Notes: generated by a model not told the origin, from the letters alone. Shown: positions 9,201 through 11,615, counted from the stretch's first letter. The stretch is DNA of 11,811 nt from Baffinella frigidus (GCA_026770585.1 MU646386.1:907447-919257), one strand, 5' to 3'. A program made the numbers and translations.

Positions 9201-11371
9201 CTAAACCCTAAACCCTAACCCCTCACCCATAAATCCTGAACCATAAAACCTAAACCCCGAACCCTCAACTCGAGCCAGTGGTCGAGGCACGTCAGCTTGG
9301 TGACCTCGCTCTCGGTTTTGGGTTTCGGGCAACGCGACCAGTTCCCGCACAACCCCACTAAAAGACGTTCTACGCAGCCAGATTGTAAAGCACGTGCATG
9401 TTGTAAACAACGGGTTGTCTAACCTCGCTCTCGGCGTCCTCGACGCGTAGGGAGTCGTACTAGGGACACCTCGGGGCGTATTCTCAAGTTGACAAGCTGG
9501 CTTTGCAGTACACAACCGTCAACTCTGGCGCGGAACAGAGCCCACATAAACTGAGACAGCGCTGGATGGTTGTGAGGTCTCGGGTCTCGGGTCCTTAACC
9601 CTAACCCCCAAACCCCTCGGTTCGTGACCTCGCTTTCGGCGTCCTCGACGCGCAGGCTGAGCTCGGGGCTGCGCGCCCCCCGGTTGAATATCACCTGCGG
9701 TTTAGCGTTTAGCGTTTCGGGGCGAGGAATCAGGGTGTAGGGGGTTCAGGGTTGAGGGTTTCGCGTTTCGGGGGTTGATTTTAGGGTTGGTTTTGGGGGT
9801 TGGGTTTAGGGTCCAGGGCGTTTGGGGTTCAGGGTTCAGGGCTGAAGGGCTGAAGGTTTAGGGTTTAGTGTTTGGGGGTTAGGGTTTAGGGTTGAAGTGA
9901 CCGTGTCGCTTCCGAGCATGAGCGAGAGGTCGTTGAAGCGGAACTGCACCGCGCGCCGCAGCAGCCGCCCCTCCTCGCTCTGCCCCATCACCCCCGCCGC
10001 CACCCCCGCAGCCCCGCGCCCCCGCGCCCCCCCCTGCCCCGGGGGCGCCCTTTGCCCCCCACGCTTCCCCCCACGCTGCCCACCGAACCTCTCATCGAAC
10101 CTCTGGTCATTGAATCGCTGGTCCCCGAACACGCCTTGGTCCCCGTCGCTCAGCTGCTCGTCCATGCCTGTTTCAGGGTTTGGGGTTTGGGGTTTGGGGT
10201 TTGGGGTTTGGGGTTTGGGGTTTGGGGTTTGGGGTTTGGGGTTTGGGGTTTGGGGTTCGAGGTTTGGGGTGTAGGGTTTGAGGGTTGGAGTTTGGGGTGA
10301 AGGGTAGGGTTTAGGGTTTGGGGTTCAGAGTTTTGAGGTTAGGGTTGTAGGGTTTAGAGTTTATGGGTCAGCGGTAAGGGAGCAGGCTGTTGGGTTTAGG
10401 GTTTAGGATTTAGGGTTTAGTGTTGAGGGTGCAGGGTGTACCCTCCTCGCCGAACTGCTGATTTTCGAAACCGAGGAGTTCCAGGCCGTCCTCGACCGAC
10501 TTAAAGAGTGTCCCGTCAGATGGATCCGACCCCTCCCCGCTGCCCAAAGTTGACAGGTTTGTATCAGAAAACCCGGGACGTGAACTTGTGGATAATCTGA
10601 CAGGAGCGCCGCCGAGCATGCGGCTTTGTTAAGAACGTATACGCCGAACATAATCCCTGGCACAACTGCCATTAGGATCCACTCGAGAGACTCGCCTAGA
10701 TCGCATAGGACAACTGATTTAATTTAAAACATTGCGGCAATGAAATTTACCACACAGAACGATCTTTACTGGTTAAAACACGTTTTCTGTAATATAAATT
10801 AAAACACGTTTTCTGTAATATTTCAGAAAACGTGTTTTAATTTTCGTTTGAATCCAATATTAAATTAAATCAGAATTCGTATGAGCTCAACAATAACCTC
10901 ACCGGGAAGACGCGCCACATGCCCGCGCTCCCTTCACCCCAAACCTTAAATCCCAGCCTCCAAACCCTAAACCAAACCCTTAAACCCTAAACCCCAGCCC
11001 CTTAACCCGAAACCAAAACCAAGCCCCTAAACTCTAAACCACGGTCCCAGAACCCTGAACCCTAAACCCCCTGCCCGGCCAGCTCCAGAAAGACCTTCTC
11101 TTCCCGCCTAAACCCTGAACCCTAAACCCTATCCCCTAACCCTCAACCCTCAACCCTAAACCACAGTCCCTACACCCTGAACCCTGAACCCCCAGACCTG
11201 CTCCTCCCACCCTCGGGCGAGACAGAATAGCAGAGGAACTTAGAAGCCGCCGTCTCCTCCCGAGACGGCTTCTTCTTATTCTTCCGCCTGCCGCTCCCCC
11301 GAGGCGCTCCCTCGCCCCGCCCGGGCGCGCCCTGCCCCCCGCTGTCCCCATCCGGCTCCACCTCGTCCACT
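9..11371 (-). CDS. EDRF1: EDRF1-like protein, 26 exons, 5'-partial (whole gene model)
   Basis: The spliced product is 1,040 complete codons plus a split first codon. The join, in transcript order, is 11371-11198, 10539-10442, 10167-9902, 9694-9629, 9123-8962, 8825-8743, 8422-8350, 7794-7728, 7482-7427, 7220-7144, 6808-6505, 6349-6275, 6073-5996, 5623-5555, 5183-5052, 4771-4691, 4420-4329, 4139-4045, 3731-3679, 3566-3473, 3049-2958, 1977-1843, 1372-1251, 1013-935, 737-502, 273-9. All phases agree with no internal stop. Residues about 165-305 carry the EDRF1 family signature (LTCLDYWLDN, CYHKEG, TEDLPSW, TYWLY). The rest is helical and TPR-like, with an acidic linker at about 390-430. Human EDRF1 is linked to globin expression; the role in plants and algae is not established, and I infer none here. 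The family is usually about 1,200-1,400 residues (from memory), so perhaps 150-300 N-terminal residues lie outside. Exon borders are inferred from frame, AG/GT and family knowledge, not from transcripts. Confidence 0.82.
274..501 (-). other. Last intron, without telomere-like arrays
   Basis: Purine-rich on the plus strand (GAGAGAGAG around 355-370), so pyrimidine-rich in the transcript. It is the only intron of the gene in which I see no heptamer array. It begins GTGCGA, and the next exon begins GTGCCT. Confidence 0.65.
502..737 (-). CDS. EDRF1: EDRF1-like exon 25 (phase 0 in, phase 2 out)
   Basis: Encodes residues 875-952: the helix AELSQRRGGIHELSAALDSL, then a His/Pro run and a Gly/Arg-rich low-complexity stretch, then GVLELWSPFDGGWGGAALQ. 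The acceptor is CACCCAG|G and the donor GCAAAG|GTGCGA. The low-complexity part could hide an alternative end (GAG|GTGGTG), but only the chosen donor has the right phase for the last exon. Confidence 0.72.
738..934 (+). repeat. Telomere-like heptamers, intron 24
   Basis: Runs of TTTAGGG (about 782-850) pass into TTCAGGG and then TTTCGGG and TTCGGGG (about 855-920). The variants occupy separate tracts rather than being mixed. Confidence 0.9.
935..1013 (-). CDS. EDRF1: EDRF1-like exon 24 (phase 2 in, phase 0 out)
   Basis: Encodes residues 849-874: LADMHLEKACALAATLPDAV, then RVRCIQ. The acceptor is AATGCAG|G and the donor TTCAG|GTTCCT. It restores the phase between exons 23 and 25. Its two ends form an imperfect inverted repeat (AATGCAG and GCGGAC against their complements). 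Confidence 0.75.
1014..1250 (+). repeat. Degenerate telomere-like heptamers, intron 23
   Basis: TTTAGGG, TTCAGGG and TCCAGGG mixed, with a G-run at 1151-1160. No exon copy is seen. Confidence 0.85.
1251..1372 (-). CDS. EDRF1: EDRF1-like exon 23 (phase 0 in, phase 2 out)
   Basis: Encodes residues 808-847: AAAAHLHLAALLAREEF, then PASGDPRSPKDASQQ and ARWAKARR. It resembles the family's C-terminal Y.LASLY.RE...GSP helix pair. The acceptor is AAACCAG|G and the donor CGCCG|GTATCC. Confidence 0.8.
1472..1493 (-). pseudogene. Copy of the 5' end of exon 23 with acceptor
   Basis: In transcript orientation it reads CCAG, then GCAGCAGCAGCGCACCT, against CCAG, GCGGCAGCAGCGCACCT in the true exon at 1372. 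It has no matching downstream part or donor, so it is an exon fragment, not an alternative exon. Confidence 0.7.
1697..1751 (-). pseudogene. Copy of the 3' end of exon 22
   Basis: Encodes an ALQRAAVTLKAVGSPQ-like stretch that matches ALQRAAVTLEADGSPQ of the true exon (1843-1888). It ends CAG|GCGAGT, a GC donor in place of GTGAGA. No acceptor precedes it. Confidence 0.82.
1843..1977 (-). CDS. EDRF1: EDRF1-like exon 22 (phase 0 in, phase 0 out)
   Basis: Encodes residues 763-807: GMPPEVIASLIGEGAEGEEV, then LSALAAAEKALQRAAVTLEA and DGSPQ, strongly helical. The acceptor is GGGGCAG. The donor CCGCAG|GTGAGA is the only one in the gene close to the usual GTRAG consensus. Confidence 0.83.
2098..2180 (+). 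repeat. Homogeneous TTTGGTG tract
   Basis: About twelve near-perfect head-to-tail copies of a non-telomeric heptamer variant, sharply bounded by TTTGGGT upstream and TTTGAGG then TTTGGGG downstream. Confidence 0.92.
2404..2457 (-). pseudogene. Exon 21 3'-end copy A
   Basis: Resembles the DIDMAVGIGLASGK end of exon 21 in nucleotide sequence but is frameshifted; GT follows in the donor position. Confidence 0.75.
2552..2609 (-). pseudogene. Exon 21 3'-end copy B
   Basis: Reads GLVDIGMAVGIGPASGK and is followed by GTTATC. It is in frame over its length but lacks the first part of the exon and has no acceptor. Its downstream flank (ATCATCCGCTTCTTC) is shared with copy C. Confidence 0.85.
2704..2755 (-). 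pseudogene. Exon 21 3'-end copy C
   Basis: Same region as copy B with a one-base insertion (ATATTTGAT) that breaks the frame. It shares the GTTATC donor flank with copy B, so B and C come from one longer segmental duplication. Confidence 0.85.
2862..2905 (-). pseudogene. Exon 21 3'-end copy D
   Basis: Reads DMAVGIGLASRK, nearest to the true exon, followed by GTGCAA. No acceptor is present. Confidence 0.82.
2958..3049 (-). CDS. EDRF1: EDRF1-like exon 21 (phase 1 in, phase 0 out)
   Basis: Encodes residues 733-762: GRKGEEVARDVRAGLADIDM, then AVGIGLASGK. The acceptor is ACCCCAG|G and the donor GGGAAG|GTCTGA. It is chosen over its five broken copies nearby because only this copy has both splice sites and an intact frame. 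Confidence 0.78.
3050..3472 (+). repeat. Intron 20: heptamers and one exon 21 start copy
   Basis: TTTGGGG units about 3180-3260, TTTAGGG and variants to 3420, and a 20-base tandem repeat (GTTCGGGTGGAAATCTAGGG twice, about 3427-3466). Confidence 0.88.
3115..3162 (-). pseudogene. Copy of the 5' end of exon 21 with acceptor
   Basis: Reads GRKGEEVARDVRAGL after an intact CAG acceptor, then falls into repeat without a donor. It differs from the true exon start at only a few bases, so it is young. Confidence 0.88.
3473..3566 (-). CDS. EDRF1: EDRF1-like exon 20 (phase 0 in, phase 1 out)
   Basis: Encodes residues 701-731: the helix EEQGTDLQRARALFLEAQEG, then IGLAPLDPSKP. The acceptor is TGTGCAG|G and the donor AACCAG|GTCTCT. 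Confidence 0.78.
3567..3678 (+). repeat. Degenerate heptamers, intron 19
   Basis: The shortest intron, with TTTAGTG and TTTAGGG variants at 3585-3660. Confidence 0.8.
3679..3731 (-). CDS. EDRF1: EDRF1-like exon 19 (phase 1 in, phase 0 out)
   Basis: Encodes residues 684-700, SLFLTRAHAAPHAPGIT. The acceptor is CCGCAG|G and the donor ATCACG|GTGCCA. Without this short exon, exons 18 and 20 do not join in phase, which is the main reason for calling it. Confidence 0.7.
3732..4044 (+). repeat. Intron 18: heptamers with an orientation switch
   Basis: TTTAGGG and TTTGGGG tracts (3735-3930) run G-rich on the plus strand. At 3988-4036 the array is inverted (CCCTAAA, CCCTGAA on plus). The exon 18 end copy sits between. 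Confidence 0.88.
3934..3977 (-). pseudogene. Exon 18 3'-end copy
   Basis: Copies the IGDTLSAASLSCCL end of exon 18 with a few substitutions, followed by the same donor flank GTCCGACA as the true exon. No acceptor precedes it. Confidence 0.88.
4045..4139 (-). CDS. EDRF1: EDRF1-like exon 18 (phase 2 in, phase 1 out)
   Basis: Encodes residues 652-682: FTRAHQHYHQGIRVFQQIGD, then TLSAASLSCCL, helical. The acceptor is ATCCAG|GTTCAC and the donor GCTTAG|GTCCGA. The preceding intron opens with the same GTTCAC that opens this exon. Confidence 0.78.
4140..4328 (+). repeat. Degenerate repeats, intron 17
   Basis: TTCAGGG and TTTAGGG remnants at the ends; a T-rich GTTTTGATTC, GTTTGAGCTG, GTTTAGTTTG tract at 4220-4265. 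Confidence 0.7.
4329..4420 (-). CDS. EDRF1: EDRF1-like exon 17 (phase 0 in, phase 2 out)
   Basis: Encodes residues 621-650: FCYSAPRRAELLVKLGSVYK, then LLGTFYTTTG, a good TPR-like helix pair (RAELLVKLG..Y..LG). The acceptor is CGGCAG|TTC and the donor GGCCG|GTTCAC. The first 9 exon bases and the acceptor are part of a 14-bp inverted repeat with 4502-4515. Confidence 0.76.
4412..4515. repeat. 14-bp inverted repeat across the exon 17 acceptor
   Basis: GTAGCAGAACTGCC at 4412-4425 recurs inverted at 4502-4515. The first arm covers the acceptor and the first nine bases of exon 17. It could be the ends of a small transposon or an inverted exon-junction copy. Confidence 0.75.
4421..4690 (-). repeat. 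Intron 16: mostly unique, with an inverted-orientation block
   Basis: The heptamers at about 4635-4690 are C-rich on the plus strand (CCCAAA, CCCTAAA), opposite to most introns. The stretch 4450-4590 is largely unique and T/G-rich. Confidence 0.75.
4592..4633 (-). pseudogene. Exon 16 3'-end copy
   Basis: Reads NCNPTFKFLVSALQ against NCNLAIKFLVRALQ, then CAG|GTCAAA. No acceptor precedes it. More diverged than the other copies. Confidence 0.83.
4691..4771 (-). CDS. EDRF1: EDRF1-like exon 16 (phase 0 in, phase 0 out)
   Basis: Encodes residues 594-620: TPTVATLGGEKEENCNLAIK, then FLVRALQ. The acceptor is CAACAG|A and the donor CTCCAG|GTTTGG. Its 3' half is copied, diverged, at 4592-4633. Confidence 0.77.
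4772..5051 (+). repeat. Telomere-like heptamers, intron 15
   Basis: TTTAGGG and TTTGGGG then TTCAGGG and TTGAGGG (4782-4935), becoming degenerate towards 5050. Confidence 0.87.
5052..5183 (-). CDS. EDRF1: EDRF1-like exon 15 (phase 0 in, phase 0 out)
   Basis: Encodes residues 550-593: the helix VEEARELDRVLAAGF, then a Ser/Gly/Ala-rich linker (SPGGSSGAGAGDVPAAHQ). The acceptor is GGGTAG|GTG and the donor CACCAG|GTCCGA. Its 5' end and the upstream intron edge are copied at 5345-5415. Confidence 0.77.
5184..5554. repeat. Intron 14: AT-rich minisatellite instead of heptamers
   Basis: Degenerate short units built on CTAATTAGTG, CTGATTGCTAATT and GATCCCT fill 5203-5345 and 5400-5470. The block is AT-rich in a GC-rich gene and has no TTTAGGG arrays. 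Confidence 0.8.
5345..5380 (-). pseudogene. Copy of the 5' end of exon 15 with acceptor
   Basis: Preceded by the same GGGTAG acceptor; reads VEGAWELDRVLA against VEEARELDRVLA, then runs to a stop. The upstream flank (to about 5415) is copied as well. Confidence 0.88.
5555..5623 (-). CDS. EDRF1: EDRF1-like exon 14 (phase 0 in, phase 0 out)
   Basis: Encodes residues 527-549: VWAEMYLALCDRPKDEILQI, then RAE, helical. The acceptor is AACGCAG and the donor GCTGAG|GTTCCC. Confidence 0.78.
5793..5834 (-). pseudogene. Exon 13 3'-end copy
   Basis: Reads GSSPQREEQELMQ, lacking the SEA of the true exon (GSSPQREEQELMSEAMQ). It is followed by GTCTGT, whose first five bases equal the start of exon 14. Confidence 0.87.
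5835..5936. mobile_element. MITE-like inverted-repeat element
   Basis: Ends CACCACGGTTGACTAA and, inverted, CCACCGTGTGTGTGTTGACTAA; TTGACTAA and its complement match perfectly. About 102 bp, non-coding, with an internal CCCGGTACA repeat. Not recognised as a named family. Confidence 0.55.
5996..6073 (-). CDS. EDRF1: EDRF1-like exon 13 (phase 0 in, phase 0 out)
   Basis: Encodes residues 501-526: VKAFEGVTKGSSPQREEQEL, then MSEAMQ. The acceptor is ACGCAG and the donor ATGCAG|GTTGCG. A shortened copy of its 3' half lies in the next intron at 5793-5834. Confidence 0.77.
6074..6274 (+). repeat. Telomere-like heptamers, intron 12
   Basis: Degenerate TTTAGGG variants at 6095-6190, then TTTCGGG repeats at 6232-6262. 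Confidence 0.88.
6275..6349 (-). CDS. EDRF1: EDRF1-like exon 12 (phase 0 in, phase 0 out)
   Basis: Encodes residues 476-500: AAKCGVAMAMRLLKRGNVAH, then ALVRS, a TPR-like helix pair. The acceptor is GACGCAG. The donor TCC|GTACAA is the only one of the 25 not preceded by G. Confidence 0.75.
6350..6504 (+). repeat. Degenerate heptamers, intron 11
   Basis: TTCGGGG, TTGAGGG and TTTCGGG remnants between 6362 and 6465. Confidence 0.8.
6505..6808 (-). CDS. EDRF1: EDRF1-like exon 11, acidic linker (phase 2 in, phase 0 out)
   Basis: Encodes residues 375-475, the largest exon seen. A Gly-rich start leads into DNECGFYVDADGN, a strongly acidic run (GSSGDEEDVDPNDVEGDG), then AEWGSAYPISDLENAMEHYA, which is helical. 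The acceptor is CACTAG and the donor TGTAAG|GTAACC. Two other frames are also open here only because of the very high GC content; the chosen frame is the one that splices in phase on both sides. Confidence 0.8.
6809..7143 (+). repeat. Intron 10: heptamers with a 75-base tandem duplication
   Basis: TTGAGGG, TTTAGGG and TCTAGGG units. A 75-base unit (6906-6980 and 6981-7055) contains TCTAGGG repeats and the unique marker CGAGTGTATAAAGAAA. GACAGGG spacers recur to 7100. Confidence 0.92.
7144..7220 (-). CDS. EDRF1: EDRF1-like exon 10 (phase 0 in, phase 2 out)
   Basis: Encodes residues 349-373: VLSEEEHAGEVALSHEGVGD, then SLVGA, acidic and with no motif I can place. The acceptor is GCGCGCAG and the donor GCGGG|GTGCCT. 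The support is mainly frame and phase. Confidence 0.66.
7221..7426. other. Intron 9: hairpin element in mostly unique sequence
   Basis: Holds the 94-bp inverted-repeat element at 7295-7388. Only about three heptamers (7399-7420) lie near the exon 9 donor. Confidence 0.8.
7295..7388. mobile_element. MITE-like near-perfect hairpin
   Basis: Terminal inverted repeats of about 26 bp: CTGGGG, then TACCCCGTGTAGGATG, mirrored at 7363-7388 with two or three differences. A second nested stem, GTGAC and GTCAC, lies at 7328-7345. No coding capacity, and no clear target-site duplication. Confidence 0.78.
7427..7482 (-). CDS. EDRF1: EDRF1-like exon 9 (phase 1 in, phase 0 out)
   Basis: Encodes residues 331-348, GAAKHRLRTARLFLNALS, an amphipathic helix typical of the TPR-like middle part. 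The acceptor is ACTCGCAG and the donor CTCTCG|GTTCCA. The phase fits both neighbours. Confidence 0.75.
7483..7727 (+). repeat. Degenerate heptamers, intron 8
   Basis: TTTAGGG, TTTCGGG and GTGTAGG variants, with GAGACAGGGTTT spacers recurring about every 40-60 bases. Confidence 0.82.
7728..7794 (-). CDS. EDRF1: EDRF1-like exon 8 (phase 0 in, phase 1 out)
   Basis: Encodes residues 308-329: GGMLCFKIARRLQQHDRTLV, then AS. It fits the family's P.AMLLY.VA helix, with little linker before it, so a further small exon could be missed in the preceding 555-base intron. The acceptor is GGAGCAG and the donor TCTG|GTAACG. A copy of its 5' end, with acceptor, lies upstream at 7874-7899. Confidence 0.8.
7795..8349. 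other. Intron 7: largely unique, with an exon 8 start copy
   Basis: Weak heptamers at 7800-7925. From 7930 to 8340 the sequence is unique, with a run of 12 G (8213-8224). Possible acceptors (TTGTGTAG near 8190, CACCCCAG near 8090) exist, but I find no exon that keeps phase. Confidence 0.6.
7874..7899 (-). pseudogene. Copy of the 5' end of exon 8 with acceptor
   Basis: After AAGCAG it repeats the first 26 bases of exon 8 with one G lost, so the frame is broken. No donor. Confidence 0.82.
8350..8422 (-). CDS. EDRF1: EDRF1-like exon 7 (phase 2 in, phase 0 out)
   Basis: Encodes residues 284-307: PEGSEEVQLFCLDEADTAGP, then LLRK. It corresponds to the D.V.L[YF]DL segment that follows YWLF in homologues. 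The acceptor is AACCAG|GCC and the donor AAAG|GTCATT. Confidence 0.83.
8423..8742 (+). repeat. Intron 6: heptamers with a 70-base tandem duplication
   Basis: GTGTTGA four or five times (8434-8468), then TTTGGGG, TTTAGGG and GGGATTA. A 70-base higher-order unit occurs twice, 8541-8610 and 8611-8680. Confidence 0.93.
8743..8825 (-). CDS. EDRF1: EDRF1-like exon 6, family core (phase 0 in, phase 2 out)
   Basis: Encodes residues 256-282: AVMESASSVLSFLQSHCTKE, then AGTYWLY. The motif L.FL...CTKEG.TYWL[FY] is a clear EDRF1 match. The acceptor is GATTAG|GCGGTG and the donor TACCG|GTGACC. Codon 283 is split, CG plus G. Confidence 0.9.
8826..8961 (-). other. Intron 5, GC-AG type
   Basis: Begins GCGATT and ends GATTAG. 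Mostly unique, with only a short TTCAGGG trace. AGGCG is repeated at both borders. An 8-bp inverted repeat CAGCCACT / AGTGGCTG lies at 8873-8925. Confidence 0.65.
8962..9123 (-). CDS. EDRF1: EDRF1-like exon 5, family core (phase 0 in, phase 0 out)
   Basis: Encodes residues 202-255, the most diagnostic stretch: VTKLTCLDYWLDNTLNNV, then AVCYHKEGKVHGY, then RTEDLPSW and FEPQ. This matches the family pattern LT.LDYWLDN.....P...CYH..G.V..Y...KTEDI. The acceptor is CCACAG|GTGACG. The donor appears to be a non-canonical CAG|GCGATT: joining there gives FEPQ-AVMESASSVLSFL, the same spacing as FSTKVIKDIAQNILSFL in animals. GT donors further down would add 15 or more residues. Confidence 0.88.
9269..9315 (-). 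pseudogene. Chimeric exon 4-exon 5 copy (intron absent)
   Basis: Reads ESE then VTKLTCLDHWLE: the last 11 bases of exon 4 (9305-9315) run directly into the first 36 of exon 5 (9269-9304) without the 505-base intron. It lies within that intron. Confidence 0.8.
9424..9455 (-). pseudogene. Exon 4 3'-end copy
   Basis: Reads LRVEDAESE, then GAG|GTTAGA as a donor-like site. No acceptor is seen. Confidence 0.85.
9460..9565 (+). mobile_element. Dispersed small element, copy 2
   Basis: Shares TATTCTCAAGTTGACA, then GCTGG, and CGTCAACT, with the copy at 11475-11615. The ends (CTAGGGACACCTC; CTGAGACAGCGCTGG) keep only a trace of inverted repeats. Confidence 0.65.
9629..9694 (-). CDS. EDRF1: EDRF1-like exon 4 (phase 0 in, phase 0 out)
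   Basis: Encodes residues 180-201: VIFNRGARSPELSLRVEDAE, then SE. It continues the core after MLGSD; homologues read MLLGSDLPIF..GG..P.VSLRLRD. The acceptor is CCGCAG and the donor GCGAG|GTCACG. Two broken copies of its 3' end lie in the following intron. Confidence 0.85.
9695..9901 (+). repeat. Degenerate heptamers, intron 3
   Basis: TTTAGCG, TTTCGGG, TTGAGGG and TTTAGGG variants throughout. Confidence 0.85.
9902..10167 (-). CDS. EDRF1: EDRF1-like exon 3 with RGG-rich insert (phase 1 in, phase 0 out)
   Basis: Encodes residues 92-179. It opens with MDEQLSDGDQGVFGDQRF, continues into short DQRF/DERF repeats, then a Gly/Arg-rich low-complexity stretch (GGQRGGKRGGQR, GGARGRG), and ends in RRAVQFRFNDLSLMLGSDT. 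That last part is family core: animal and plant homologues have a WQF..D..MLLGSD-like motif there. The acceptor is GAAACAG|G and the donor ACG|GTCACT. The first ATG is internal, because the upstream exons join in frame. Confidence 0.8.
10168..10441 (+). repeat. Homogeneous TTTGGGG tract, intron 2
   Basis: About twelve perfect TTTGGGG units (10176-10257), passing abruptly into degenerate TTTAGGG variants to 10430. Confidence 0.93.
10442..10539 (-). CDS. EDRF1: EDRF1-like exon 2 (phase 2 in, phase 1 out)
   Basis: Encodes residues 59-90: a Ser/Asp-rich start, then LFKSVEDGLELLGFENQQF, a helix-like stretch. Exon 1 ends in AG and this exon opens with C, making a serine codon across the junction. 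The acceptor TTTGGGCAG is part of a dispersed intronic element (10540-10612). The donor is GAGGAGG|GTACAC. Confidence 0.72.
10540..10612 (-). mobile_element. Dispersed small element, copy 3, at a splice acceptor
   Basis: On the minus strand it aligns with copy 1: CAAGTTCAC..CCGGG, then CTGTCAACTTTGGGCAG against CGGTCAACTTTGGGGCAG. It ends at the exon 2 acceptor and provides its CAG. The most diverged of the three. Confidence 0.5.
10714..10873. mobile_element. AT-rich MITE-like element with internal hairpin
   Basis: Terminal inverted repeats CTGATTTAATTTAA (10714) and TTAAATTAAATCAG (10860-10873). Inside is a perfect 19-bp stem, AATTAAAACACGTTTTCTG (10797-10815) and its complement (10824-10842), with an 8-base loop, plus a third direct copy of the arm at 10773-10795. 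Far more AT-rich than the rest of the window. No coding capacity. Confidence 0.8.
11198..11371 (-). CDS. EDRF1: EDRF1-like exon 1 of window (phase 2 in, phase 2 out)
   Basis: Encodes residues 1-57 of the visible protein: an acidic and glycine-rich lead (DEVEPDGDSGG), a lysine-rich patch (RRKNKKKPSREE) and the more ordered KFLCYSVSPEGG. The acceptor is AACCCAG and the donor CAG|GTCTGG. There is no in-frame ATG, so this is not the first coding exon. The lysine patch could be a nuclear localisation signal (inference). Confidence 0.72.
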
Positions 11372-11474
11372 CTGGGTTATGCCTTAGGGTTGAGGACCTC
11401 GGCGAGGGTTTAAGGTTTGGCGTTTGGGGTGTAGGGGTTCGGGTGTCGGGTTTAGTGTGTATGGATTAGGAACT

Positions 11475-11615
11475 CTAGCTATGTCTCGCTCGGGTTGACC
11501 GACTATTCTCAAGTTGACATGCTGGGTCTGCGGTGCAGGTCGGTCAACTTTGGGGCAGAAAAGAGCACGGGCGCTCACCAAATCGGTGAGCTCAAAGGGA
11601 ATGAGACAGAGCTAG
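11475..11615 (+). mobile_element. Dispersed small element, copy 1, with terminal inverted repeats
   Basis: Ends CTAGCTATGTCTCGCTC and, inverted, CTAGCTCTGTCTCATTC (13-14 of 17 match). About 141 bp, non-coding. The core TATTCTCAAGTTGACA is shared with 9480-9495, and TCAACTTTGGGGCAG with the reverse strand at 10540. This is the best-preserved copy. Confidence 0.68.

Larger units (their letters stand above)
9124..9628 (-). repeat. Intron 4: inverted-orientation heptamers, exon copies and element copy
   Basis: C-rich-on-plus heptamers at 9150-9268 and 9595-9618, opposite to most introns. Between them lie the chimeric exon copy, a second exon 4 copy and an element copy. A 7-bp inverted repeat ACAACCC / GGGTTGT flanks 9349-9418. 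Confidence 0.85.
10540..11197 (-). repeat. Intron 1: element copy, AT-rich element and inverted heptamers
   Basis: The stretch 10613-10713 is unique. It is followed by the AT-rich element, then heptamers that are C-rich on plus (about 10935-11190: CCCTAAA, CCCTGAA), opposite to most introns. The unique gap 11070-11105 (GGCCAGCTCCAGAAAGACC) could be an exon remnant. Confidence 0.82.
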
